A stretch of 64,000 nucleotides of DNA from Baylisascaris procyonis (taxonomy: Eukaryota > Nematoda > Chromadorea > Rhabditida > Ascarididae): the NCBI GenBank assembly GCA_037389465.1, contig JAZARR010000269.1:1-64000 (forward strand). The letters run 5' to 3'. Both the position numbers and the translations under genes were made by a program. Positions 55,901-64,000 of this stretch are shown piece after piece (within the stretch, counting starts at the first letter, position 1; each line of letters begins with the position of its first letter). A model generated the notes under the pieces. That model saw nothing but the letters and a program-made list of their open reading frames with translations, searched no databases and was not told where the DNA came from.

Positions 55901-58900
55901 CAGGCATGCTCGGCGTTCATAGAGGAATACAGTGCTCACAGTGCGATTCATTGAGAAGCATTTAGCGCTAACTCTTGAATGAAGTCACACCTGAAGAGAA
56001 AAGACGGTGGAATGGATTAGGGTACGGTTGTTTCAGAAAGGGGTTAGGACGAGTATTCATTTCATGACCCACCACAAAACTAACTCATTTTAAGGGGGGG
56101 GGTGAGGGAAAGGTCGGGACCGTCGTTTGGAGAGCTGCGTCAGAGAAAATCAATATGGCCATTAAGAAAGGTTTTGGATGGGAGTGCGTCTACGTGATAC
56201 TAAACGTTATAGCACCCGCATATACACTTCGCTGCTTCCTTTGAAAACGTTTGCAGTTCACTTCAAACATGAAACACCTATATTTCCCCACTCTGGGCAA
56301 ACTATATTCTTGCAAATCCCTATCCACATCTCACTTCATTCTTGAGGTTTTCCACGACCTAAAGTATTTGCATAATCTGTACTGTCATCTTCTTTGCCCA
56401 CTAGGGGGAGGGGGGTAGTACCACATTGTGTATCTATGCATAGCCATCCAGCACATTGTCCTTAACTAAAAACGTTATTAGAAATGCTTCAGCAGACTCT
56501 GGTCTCTCCCCATTGCGTTCGACAGGGGGCATGACTAATATCAGCATCGGCCATATCGCAATCCTTCTATCCTTAAAAAAGTATAGGTTGTGGAGTAGCT
56601 TCACATCTTAAACTTCTATGTCACATTTCAGGTTTTTGTTTACATCTGCTGATACGTTTCCGATAAGGGACTTTCATTTTTAAACCATTTTCATATCCGG
56701 TCGGTCTATCATCAGAGAAAAAACTTTAAGGAAGTTCGCGTCTTTCCAGCTCCTCCGATCAGTGTAATCACTAAGAGGACGTTGACTAAAATTAATGGCT
56801 TATCGCAACAAACGGAAATATACCTTAGTAATGACCGTCGTAAAATATAAAAGTCATTGTGTGTTAATTTTGAAGTGACAAACTAATTAGCGGGAATGCA
56901 CGTCGAAGCTGGCACGGTATGCGCTTTCTGCATCTCTCGGCTATCAGGTCACTCAATTGAAGTCATCTTTAGATCGAAATAGGGAATGAATGAAGGAGTT
57001 GGATTTGAGGCATTATAGTAACTATCGAATTTCGTGGCCATTGCTTTTCAGCTTGACCAGTTGAAACTACGAAACATATAAAATGAAATGAATAATCATA
57101 ATTTAATAATAATAATAATTAATAGAGGTGCACGAATAAATGAACCTTTAAGTATCGGTAACACCTGTATAATGGCCAAAGGAAGGGTATTGCATTCGAA
57201 TTGCCACAAGAGAAATCTGTGATGGGTTGCCAATAATCTCGATGTGCGCAGCATATCGTTGCACCTCAGTGCACTAGCCTAAATCCTTAAGCTATTGCAG
57301 GTGAGGTTCAATTTTGCACAAATCTATTTGAATACTCTTCGTGCATCTGACAAATCTTGCCTTCTTTGAGGATGCTAACTGCAACTGCTCACTTATATTT
57401 AAAAGGTGCTAATCTCAGGTGCTAGGTTCTAGTTGTAGGCTGCTAACCTGAGGTACTCAATTGTGAGTGTGAGCTGCTAACCGGAAGTACCCAGCTATGG
57501 AAACGAAATGTTCTCGATATGTGCTTGTCATAGTTTAATAGCAATAAATTTGAATAAAATTACTTTGCATTTAATCACCGATGAGATGTTTCTAAGAGTA
57601 TCATAGTTTCAGGCGGTATTGTCCTCCAATGGTTGCTATTATTTGGGCATTGTGATCGATCGAGAATGCAATATCACGGCACCCAATCAAGCACTCATTC
57701 GTCAGTTCTTCACTATCATCGCCGCAACTATGCGTGCTAGTGCAAAAACCACCGGTCGTCAACTCGCTTCCAGGTATCATTCGTTTTTATTGATTGATAC
57801 ACTGAAATAATCAGGCTACAGGATATGTGCTTAGCTCTTAACGTCTACTTAAGGAGCTTTTATCTATTAACTAGTCTGTAGATTTTTTTTGTTCATTTAC
57901 CACCAAGCTCGAATCAAACCCCCTGGGTTTATCGACTTCCCATCATTGGCAGATTAGCATTTTTTACGAAGAAATTTATTACTTAAGCTAGCTTGCATTT
58001 AATTGTGCTATTTTTTAAACTTGTATTTAAGTTCAAATATTATTGCTGATAATACTTATTGGTGATTGATATTAATTAGTACTACCTGTGGCACGAGAAT
58101 TAGAGAAGGTGATAGCGAATTAGCAGAATATGTTTGCATCGTTCAGGAACAAATGCAAATAGGCAGTACATAGCCACTATTTTATGCAACAATTTTTGTT
58201 TATAGTAAAGGCGTTAACACATATTATAGTTGTAAGAATTGGCAAAGAAGCATTAAAATTACAATTCTTTCTTTCTTTTTCTTTTTTTCTTTTTCTCTTT
58301 ATCTTTCTCTTTCTCTGCATCTCCCTTCATTTGCAAATATTTAAGAAAAGGTAAAATTTCAACTTTTCTATTATGACATAGAGGTGACTTGTTGTGGTTA
58401 TATAAAATCTTTCAAACGGGGAGTACTAACTATCGACTTCGTTCACATGAGAAATAAATCGGAAACTATGAACAATGAAAACAAAGTGGCTATAATGTTA
58501 TGATTTATACCGAGTTCGCATCCTACAAAAGCATTTTAGCAACTTTGTTATTTAGAGACAGTTTTGGTGATTTTATATGCACATAATTGAGCAGCGGTTG
58601 TGCCCGTACAATGCTGTCGATGTTTCTTGCTGAGAATGAACCAAAGGATCGCGCACGAATCATTGTCGAGTTGTGTCAGTCATCATTCGAAATGCGAGAA
58701 CGATTGAAGAGCGAAGGTGCTATTGAGAGATTGGTGGGGAATGATCAACTCAACACTGATATGATACGTCTTCTATGCTCCTATACTCTTGTTGGTTTTT
58801 ATGCGTTCTTTGCATTTTTCGAGTTTACTGCGGTGAGGTTGAGTCTGTGCATGTTTGTGTTTGTGCACTAATTTCAACTGCTAAGGGCTGGTGCTCAAGT

Positions 58901-61900
58901 TCTAAAATTTGATGAATATAATCTACAAGATGGGTTGCCCTCGTCCAGCAACTTGCACGTTGCTCCTTCAACTCATGAATGAGTTATGGATGCTTAAACG
59001 TCCCAAAAATCTTGCAATCGTTTTTCTAACCACCCGGGTATAAACAAATTTTTGTGACCATCCGGGTATAAACAAATTATCATGTTGACTAATCCTGTGT
59101 CCTTTTCCATTTCCTGCTGACGGACAGTAGAAATCATAAGGAATGATGGACAATCTGTGAGAGATCATCCCTATAGCATTCTTCACAATGAATCAATTCG
59201 TTTGCAGACCACGTGAATAAATTACCGACCGCTGAATGTAGTCTTAGTAGGTTTATAAGTTCAGTTGGTTGAGGCAGCTAGGAAAATCTCGACCGGTTGA
59301 ATACTAGTTCAGTGTTCAGCTAGTTGGTCAAAAGAACAGATAAATAGACAGACGCACATAAGGCATCTATGGCATAGTAGACTGTGAGAATAAGGACGGA
59401 TAATCCCAGTGGAAGTGAATGGGTATTCGGATCATGAACGCATGGTTAACGTATGCACCAACAAATCGAACACCTAAGACCAGCTCCAATCATGGGTACA
59501 CAAATAAGATGAGAGATGCCAGTTCCGTTGCATGAGCGGAATGTTTGTATCGTCATAGGATGATTTGTGCGATCGGTGGTATGTTGCAAAACAAGAAATG
59601 AAAGTGGATTGACGCATTTGTTCAGATGTTTTTTCGATGTTCACTTGAGATGGGTGGGATGGAAGGACGATCAGAGACTTCATTGGTACACTTTGGCAGA
59701 TCGTTACCATTATCGCTTGTGATGCCTTATTAATTCAGCACTGAATAATTGAGAACAGCAAACTAAATATAACTCATTGTATGCTTACAATTGGATTCTT
59801 TTATTAGCATCCAGGTAGGGTTAGCACTTCATTATGTGGTGTTGCTTCTTTAGAAGGGTAAGGCGGATAAAGAATAAAAACTGGATTTAAGGATTTCTGA
59901 ACGATGGGATATAAAGCAGCCCTACTTCAGAAGCGTCTAAATTTATATTGCTTCAATGAAGTTGACAAATCTTACGACCTTACTTAAGAAATGCTTCCAG
60001 CGTCATCCAGAAACAGTATTCAAGATCGAGCGTGTAATATCTAAAGTGTAAATGAACCGTTGCAGTAAATGGTATTTGGAGTTGCTTATTGCAGTAATCA
60101 TAATTGCTTCAAAATGTATTTTAGGATGCATATGGTCGAACAGCGTTGATTGAGAAAGGCGCTCTTGAACTGCTCATTCAGAGGGTCAGTGAATCGTCGT
60201 CACGTCAAGAAAGAGCGTTCATCGTGAATTCCTTTAGGTGATTACATAAATGTATTTCATATTCAAAAGAAGCGGTAAATATTTGATAATTTGCAACATT
60301 TATCTTCTTTTTTATTTCTTCTCTGCGTTTTTAATAACTTTTTATTCAAATCCCATTCTTCTTTGTTGTTGAGAAGAGTTGAATGTTTATTTTAGCATCA
60401 TTGAAAGCAGTTGAACGTTTCCTTTAGAAAGTGAATGAAAGGGGAAGGGGAGAGGGACCCATTCATAAGATTTCAACTCACATGACGAGAATGCATTTCA
60501 GCTCCTTTTGTATACTTCAGAGCTTGTTTCCTTCCCCACTGTTTCCTTCCGCATTATTCTTCAGAGTCATTTGTGAAGTGAGGTTGAAACTGATATGCGA
60601 GGTGGTTATTTGCATAAGTCCACAAATATTGTTTTTTTTAATGCTCATTAAAACACTTCACTTGGCAATTACCGTTTATACTAAACTATATAGTGACACG
60701 TTCAATGAATTGTGCTGAGCAAACATTTAAGAACGATGGCACGAAATCAAATTTAAAGGGTGTGCGCAGATTTTTATTGTTGATAAGTTGATATTCACTA
60801 CCAGATTTTATGTGGGTGGGGTGCAGAATGATAAAAGAATTGCCAGACATCATCGATTCGCTCGAACCGTTATCGTGTACTAGAGTTTCATTGTTTTAAT
60901 TTGCAGGCACTTTATTTATTGTTCAGTGGGTTCGGCATATCTATGTCAGAGTAAAGTATATGTGGACACAGTGGTGAGACACATCATCGAATATTTGGAT
61001 AAATACAGACATCACTGTGAGGTTAGATTCTTTTATTTTTTCTTTGTTATTTAATAGTCCTGAGGTGAATGCAGAAGTGTTATAGTGAGGGAGAGGAGTG
61101 TTCTAATTGAAGGAGTTATGGTGATGGCGTATGCGTTTCTATAGCACAGGTAGCATCCGTCACATATGAAGGATTGTCTTTCAGTGAAAAGCGACCCCTC
61201 TATAGCTTGATTAATTATTATGTATTCAACTTATCAGAATTCACTTTTCATTTTTCTTGCTTCGTTGATCCTTTCTGTAGCCATTGTAACTATGTTATTG
61301 TTATTAAGAAGTATCTAACTAAGTAATTTTGATATCGTATTACCTGAAATGGCTCCTCGGGAGGGTATCGATTCAATGCTAAACGTTAATTCAACTTATT
61401 CCAAAATACTTTTGATATTTGATTGCCTGGTATACATGGCTTCCAGTATATTTTAAATTGATCAAATGTGAAGAAAGATTTGAGTTGGCTGAAAAGGAGA
61501 GGAGGGAGATCGTTTTTGGAGGGGCACAATGCGAAGAATAATATAGAGTTGACTATGAAGCAATTGTGAAAATGCTTATTAAAGAGCAGATTTGGAAGAA
61601 GCATCTTTTCTTTCCGGCTTCCCTTCCTTCCCCGCTTCTCCCTCTCCTTCTCCCTGCCCCAACCCCCTCAGAGGGAGAGATGAGAAATGAAGAAAAAGAA
61701 TGGAAAGGTTGTTCTAACAATTGCGTCACTTTTATGGAATATACCCATCGTTGCAATTGTTTCAGTTGATTCCATTGGATGAGGACGGCTACGCACCATC
61801 GGGATCCGTTAGTCCATTTGGCTCCGAACTGGAGCGCAGAACCGATGAGAAGCTCGGAGGTGTTAAGCGAGCGGTTTGTTTACATGTGTTCTATTAGCGT

Positions 61901-63819
61901 CTTCAGCTTCGTTGGAGCGCAGGGAGTGGTTCATTGACCCGGATCACTTGAACAGAGAATTTATGACACCAAGTCTCGGCAAAAGTTCAAGTTTTTACAC
62001 AAAGAATTCGCTATGACTTATGGCTTGTTTGGTAAACGAATAGCAGTTGCTGGATTCCCTCACAAATTTCAATTTTCCCTTCACCCTACAATGTCCTCGA
62101 GTTATCGGAACTCCAAGTTTTATTATAAGTGATTCTGACTGTTATTTCTCTATAAATTTAAGCTTTTAATTAGTAAAATAAAGAATGTGTTGGAAGAAAT
62201 GGTGCGAAGTAATTTTTGGGCTTTTATTCTGGAAATTTTATCTGCTTTGCTTCAAAGAGTTTCACAAACTTCTGAGTGGAGACGAACTGCCAATTGATTC
62301 GCCTTTCTTCTCTGCAATCTCTGCATACATCACTAATTTACGCTTCGAATAGTCATCAGTAATGTCGATTCATTGAAGCATTTCATAGGAATGTCTTTTA
62401 ATTTTTCGATTTTTGAGAAAAATGGAGATTAGGGACAAACTTTAAAGAAATTGTAAAGGGAGAATAAGAAAAAGAAAAGCTTGAATTCATTGAACTGTTA
62501 CGTTGAAATGGATTTGAATTCTAATAGCACATCATGTACTTCATTCCTCACCAAATTCACGATTAGGGATTGATAGTTTCATTGCCTTTATTCAGCCTTC
62601 TAGCATTGCTCTTCTTGCGTTTTTCCAGAAGTGTATCATACCGTCTCGTATTTGTGCATATGTAATTGTGTATGGCTGCCTCTCTGTTCCGTAACATCTA
62701 CTAAAAGACAATTAAAGCTGGAGTTACGAAGATTGCTGCATATAGTCTACACCATAGGTTGATTGATGCTCTACACCATAACTTGCCTTGATCTATTGGC
62801 TTTGAAGGAAATTATACACATTTAAAGGTGAAATTCGCATTCATTTGCAAAGATCACTTTTTTATTAAAATTGGTCAGCGACTTTTTATAGTAGATTAAT
62901 CGTGGGCAGTCTGGTCATTTGGATTATGAAGGCGCTGTTTTGCTTATTTTACTTCTTTGATAACTTATAAGAGTGAGCCGATCAGTGGTGGCAATGCATT
63001 CACGTTATGACATCTGCAAATATTACAATATATAACCGTTCGCAACATTTTTCTGTACTTATTTTTGACTTCAATTCTTGTAGTTGTCCATTCAAGCGGA
63101 AACATGGGGTCATCGACAGACGATGAGTACTAAATTTGAACAGAGTCCAAGTGCGAGTCCACAAAGTTCATGGAGTCCTTCGGGATCACCGTTGAGTCCG
63201 TCAGCATCGTCGATGGCTGGGACAGTGAGTCCCTCGAGGTAATAAAGTTTCACCTATTGCAGATTTTGAAGATATAAGGTTTGTGGTAAACGGAATGAAG
63301 GTGCCGACTTGTCGTTATGAAGGGTAAACTGAAAAGGGAAGGAGAGAGGTTTGAGAAATTGAAATTTATAGCGATTCGCATTATGCATTGCTGTATTCTT
63401 GATTATTATCCTCTTTGTGACCTTGAAGATTGACTTTCTTACAGAATTCCCTAAGGACGCATGGAATCTGCAAGTGAAAGAGCACTGGTTTCTGTCAGTC
63501 AACTTTGTCTTTTTCATTGTCGAAATACGTTATATTGATTTTTACAATCGATCATATATATATATATATATATATATATGCATATATAATGTATATGTAT
63601 GTATATGGGAGACATATAATAGGTAGTTTAAATATGCATGTAAATAGATGGACGTATTGTACAAATTGCAGTTCATTCCAAGATATTTCCCTATGGATGG
63701 GTGATGCACAAAGTACTTCTGGGTCGGAGACCGATGCGAATGCGACAGTACTTGAAAATGAAGAAGAAGAAAGGAAGAACAATGCCGAAATGGAGCAAGA
63801 AGCCTTACTCGACAAACAG
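43961..63819 (+). CDS. Armadillo-repeat protein, ARMC5-like, 11 exons traced, 3' end outside window
   Basis: Eleven exons with matching phases encode about 499 residues. A short basic N-terminus (MEAKRRKVASRSAG) precedes helical armadillo repeats through about residue 360: LSALCKYKQ, LALNRLF, ALLRLLGNMCTHKGS, AALRTVQMFALLG, RARIIVELCQSSFEMR, ALIEKGALELLIQRV. Then comes a Ser/Pro-rich segment (SPSASPQSSWSPSGSPLSPS) and an acidic stretch (LENEEEERKNNAEMEQE). Order and spacing recall ARMC5, which has N-terminal ARM repeats, a disordered middle and a C-terminal BTB domain acting as a CUL3 substrate adaptor. The BTB part would lie beyond the window, so the assignment is tentative; another ARM protein is possible. 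Introns 3 and 4 carry a gypsy relic and a nested DAP1 gene on the other strand. Confidence 0.75.
44512..44598 (+). CDS. ARM gene exon 2
   Basis: QLSTSDAVQSFVTNESASFL ALNRLFIKC, 29 codons, phase 0. Two CAGs in tandem at the 3' splice site (44509-44514) allow one Gln more or less. Donor GTTAGA. It aligns in character with the first ARM repeat of ARMC5 (GGIERFRARGGLRPLLALL). Confidence 0.65.
46787..46823 (+). CDS. ARM gene exon 3 (37-nt microexon, tentative)
   Basis: MTKIVKGFSQLC plus one base, between a TTTTCAG 3' splice site and a perfect GTAAGT donor. It has exactly the phase (0 to 1) needed to join exons 2 and 4. No domain evidence is possible at this length; a (TA)n tract starts in its donor. 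Confidence 0.4.
46824..46910. repeat. (TA)n microsatellite overlapping a splice donor
   Basis: About 40 TA units starting directly after GTAAG. The donor of the tentative exon 3 merges into the repeat, so slippage could change the distance to any downstream intronic signal but not the GT itself. Confidence 0.95.
47330..47470 (+). repeat. dispersed repeat, copy B
   Basis: Contains GGGGTTGTTCTTCCCAACAG, GCGATCTGCGAAAC and CCAGAAGATCTATAGAAT, paralleling 41500-41620 with scattered substitutions. It lies in the ARM gene's third intron, just outside the retroelement remains. Confidence 0.45.
47790..48250 (-). pseudogene. gypsy integrase C-terminal part
   Basis: SPPFHPQSNGPERFVDTFKR (near 48.15 kb) is the end of the integrase core. 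EEQFNRHSSPVGDAVYAKDY and RGSKSTWI (near 47.9 kb) are typical of the C-terminal domain in this family. They lie in different frames; the catalytic D,D35E core is absent. Confidence 0.75.
48480..48600 (-). pseudogene. retropepsin-like aspartic protease fragment
   Basis: Minus-strand 48560-48580 reads FDTGADATLLS, the active-site loop of gypsy proteases, followed by VRLDRDQLSEIAS. Downstream the frame leads to GLGHCTKSK, which in this family is the junction to reverse transcriptase, and is then cut off near 48.3 kb. Confidence 0.7.
48695..48736 (-). pseudogene. gag CCHC zinc knuckle
   Basis: CQDCKLIGHKKGFC fits Cys-x2-Cys-x4-His-x4-Cys of retroviral-type nucleocapsid. It is intact as a motif inside a 136-residue open frame (48410-48820). 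Confidence 0.8.
48840..49320 (-). pseudogene. gypsy gag body, frameshifted
   Basis: Short in-frame pieces of nematode gypsy gag: FAYDPDNGGTFDLWF near 49.2 kb, SKLDASTYARFTNHILP near 49.1 kb, TPEDVDIRARALRKIEE near 48.9 kb. Several stops separate them. Confidence 0.65.
49529..49965 (-). pseudogene. gypsy reverse-transcriptase fragment (upstream of gag)
   Basis: PIPDDIFTKLDGLIDLSEAY LQLEMDEE (about 49615-49529) matches the RT fingers/palm motif family DDIFxxLxGxxxFxxxDLSDAYLQ, with a small in-frame deletion. Upstream, 49790-49965 shows a broken sequence of the RT N-terminal type (VLPFIKRNVSP, AVEGLSKRC). Frames are interrupted. Confidence 0.7.
50436..50662 (+). CDS. ARM gene exon 4
   Basis: RVLESGERTSSETKCALLRL LGNMCTHKGS then LVDRIAMAVADDDVKISHAA and LRTVQMFALLGPSFAK: two armadillo repeats. 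Enters in phase 1 (after AATTCAG), leaves in phase 0 at GTTGGT. The resemblance to the ARMC5 pattern ALGNLAMEP...ALRNLADSP is clear in helix spacing. Confidence 0.85.
52508..52513 (-). terminator. AATAAA polyadenylation signal of the DAP1 gene
   Basis: AATAAA on the minus strand about 90 nt after the DAP1 stop codon, a normal 3' UTR length for a nematode gene. Confidence 0.6.
52602..53462 (-). CDS. dap-1: DAP1 (death-associated protein 1) homologue, two exons, complete
   Basis: Exon 1 is 53262-53462 (67 codons) and exon 2 is 52602-52718 (38 codons plus stop TAA), joined in phase 0 (GTAAGG donor, TTTCAG 3' splice site). The product is 105 residues; human DAP1 has 102. The N-terminal LKGGHAPAEKIAGGVRIARK matches the family signature KAGHPPAVKAGGMRI. 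The C-terminal NKDYPAEAIRAYHEKPLPQH and FQPTKQ match DKDFPPAAAQVAHQKPH and IQQPRK. DAP1 is a small, disordered, Pro-rich cytosolic protein reported as an mTOR substrate that restrains autophagy and to bind inactive ribosomes. The start is the only Met before the conserved block, 14 nt after a TTTACAG 3' splice site. A 154-residue open frame on the opposite strand over exon 2 is a shadow. Confidence 0.9.
53463..53476 (-). promoter_or_regulatory. DAP1 5' UTR after a 3' splice site
   Basis: TTTACAG ends at 53477 on the minus strand, leaving a 14-nt 5' UTR before ATG. This suits spliced-leader addition or an upstream non-coding exon. Confidence 0.5.
55110..55205 (-). repeat. tRNA-like (SINE-like) fragment
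   Basis: The minus strand reads TGGTCATAGTCGGGCGGCGT (A-box-like), then about 35 nt later GGGTTGAATCCCC (B-box / T-arm-like). Spacing is near that of a tRNA but arms do not pair fully. Confidence 0.4.
57400..57495. repeat. imperfect short tandem repeat
   Basis: Three related blocks of the type GCTAACCTGAGGTACT near 57408, 57448 and 57475. They sit about 120 bp upstream of ARM exon 5. Confidence 0.5.
57613..57773 (+). CDS. ARM gene exon 5
   Basis: AVLSSNGCYYLGIVIDRECN ITAPNQALIRQFFTIIAATM then RASAKTTGRQLAS. Helical ARM-type sequence. Phase 0 to 2, 3' splice site TTTCAG, donor GTATCA. Confidence 0.8.
58595..58790 (+). CDS. ARM gene exon 6
   Basis: GCARTMLSMFLAENEPKDRA RIIVELCQSSFEMRERLKSE GAIERLV: a clear armadillo repeat with the SEGAIERLV turn. 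Tandem AGs (GAGCAG) may add one Ser. Phase 2 to 0, donor GTTGGT. Confidence 0.85.
59020..59080. repeat. imperfect tandem duplication of about 29 bp
   Basis: ACCACCCGGGTATAAACAAA and ACCATCCGGGTATAAACAAA occur in tandem with one mismatch, in ARM intron 6. Confidence 0.8.
60125..60237 (+). CDS. ARM gene exon 7
   Basis: DAYGRTALIEKGALELLIQR VSESSSRQERAFIVNSF: armadillo repeat with the KGALELLIQRV pattern. Phase 0 to 2, 3' splice site ATTTTAG, donor GTGATT. Confidence 0.85.
60907..61021 (+). CDS. ARM gene exon 8
   Basis: HFIYCSVGSAYLCQSKVYVD TVVRHIIEYLDKYRHHCE, predicted helical, the last ARM-like unit before the disordered region. Phase 2 to 0, 3' splice site TTTGCAG, donor GTTAGA. Confidence 0.8.
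61766..61873 (+). CDS. ARM gene exon 9
   Basis: LIPLDEDGYAPSGSVSPFGS ELERRTDEKLGGVKRA, 36 codons, start of the disordered middle region with Ser-Pro sites. Phase 0, 3' splice site TTTCAG, donor GTTTGT. Confidence 0.8.
63084..63238 (+). CDS. ARM gene exon 10
   Basis: LSIQAETWGHRQTMSTKFEQ then SPSASPQSSWSPSGSPLSPS and more Ser/Pro. Seven Ser-Pro dipeptides suggest proline-directed phosphorylation. Phase 0 to 2, donor GTAATA. Confidence 0.8.
63554..63579. repeat. (TA)n microsatellite
   Basis: About 13 TA units in ARM intron 10, with more TA/ATG-rich sequence after it. Confidence 0.95.
63672..63819 (+). CDS. ARM gene exon 11 (last in window)
   Basis: SFQDISLWMGDAQSTSGSET DANATVLENEEEERKNNAEM EQEALLDKQ: Ser/Thr-rich then acidic and Gln/Glu-rich. 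Phase 2 to 0, donor GTTCGT. The protein continues beyond base 64000. Confidence 0.8.
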
Positions 63820-64000
63820 GTTCGTCTTCAACTTGCAAAATAAAACTTTATATGTTGTGTTTCGCGTTTGAAGCGGGTATAATCGATTGACTTATTCAAT
63901 GTTAAATGAACAGTATATACCTATGATTAAACTCTGCAACCATATGACTCTTTATTTGTACGCAGTAAGGCTTCTCGGACTTGTAAGATATAACATCTGT

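Larger units (their letters stand above)
50663..57612. other. ARM gene intron 4 (7 kb) with nested DAP1 gene
   Basis: Holds the complete DAP1-like gene on the minus strand (52508-53476), a tRNA-like fragment (55110-55205) and AT-rich sequence. Exons 4 and 5 join in phase 0, so no intermediate exon is required, though one cannot be excluded. Confidence 0.65.

Overview
The window is eukaryotic nuclear DNA, most likely from a nematode. Genes are split into many short exons (37-306 bp) by long introns (up to about 6.8 kb). 3' splice sites are short TTTCAG/TTTTAG types. In all three genes a 3' splice-site motif lies 1-36 nt upstream of the start codon, as expected for spliced-leader addition. The long introns resemble ascaridoid genomes more than Caenorhabditis or Trichinella, but genus cannot be decided from the sequence alone.

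Minus strand, 38.4 kb down to the left edge: a polybromo-1 (PBRM1/BAF180, pbrm-1) homologue, the PBAF-specific subunit of SWI/SNF chromatin remodelers. I traced 31 coding exons with consistent reading phase at every junction (4718 coding nt, about 1572 residues): six bromodomains, two BAH domains, an HMG box and two C2H2-type zinc-finger segments. The gene runs off the left edge inside the second finger.

Plus strand, 44.0 kb to the right edge: an armadillo-repeat gene of at least 11 exons (about 499 residues traced), N-terminally and centrally like ARMC5, also incomplete (right edge). It is head-to-head with polybromo across about 5.6 kb of non-coding DNA with CpG-rich blocks.

Nested genes and insertions: a complete two-exon DAP1 (death-associated protein 1) homologue of 105 residues lies on the minus strand inside the 7-kb fourth intron of the ARM gene. 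A decayed, rearranged Ty3/gypsy retroelement (47.6-50.0 kb, minus) sits in its third intron. A Tc1/mariner transposase relic and several tRNA-like (SINE-like) pieces are scattered in non-coding DNA.

Introns hold microsatellites, a G-rich hexamer array, long purine tracts and two CpG-rich promoter-like blocks (6.1-8.9 kb and about 27.0 kb) that may drive internal transcripts. I found no bacterial, CRISPR or phage feature. No radically new system is apparent; the most useful leads are two candidate GC-AG introns, the scrambled retroelement, the nested gene and the intronic promoter-like islands.
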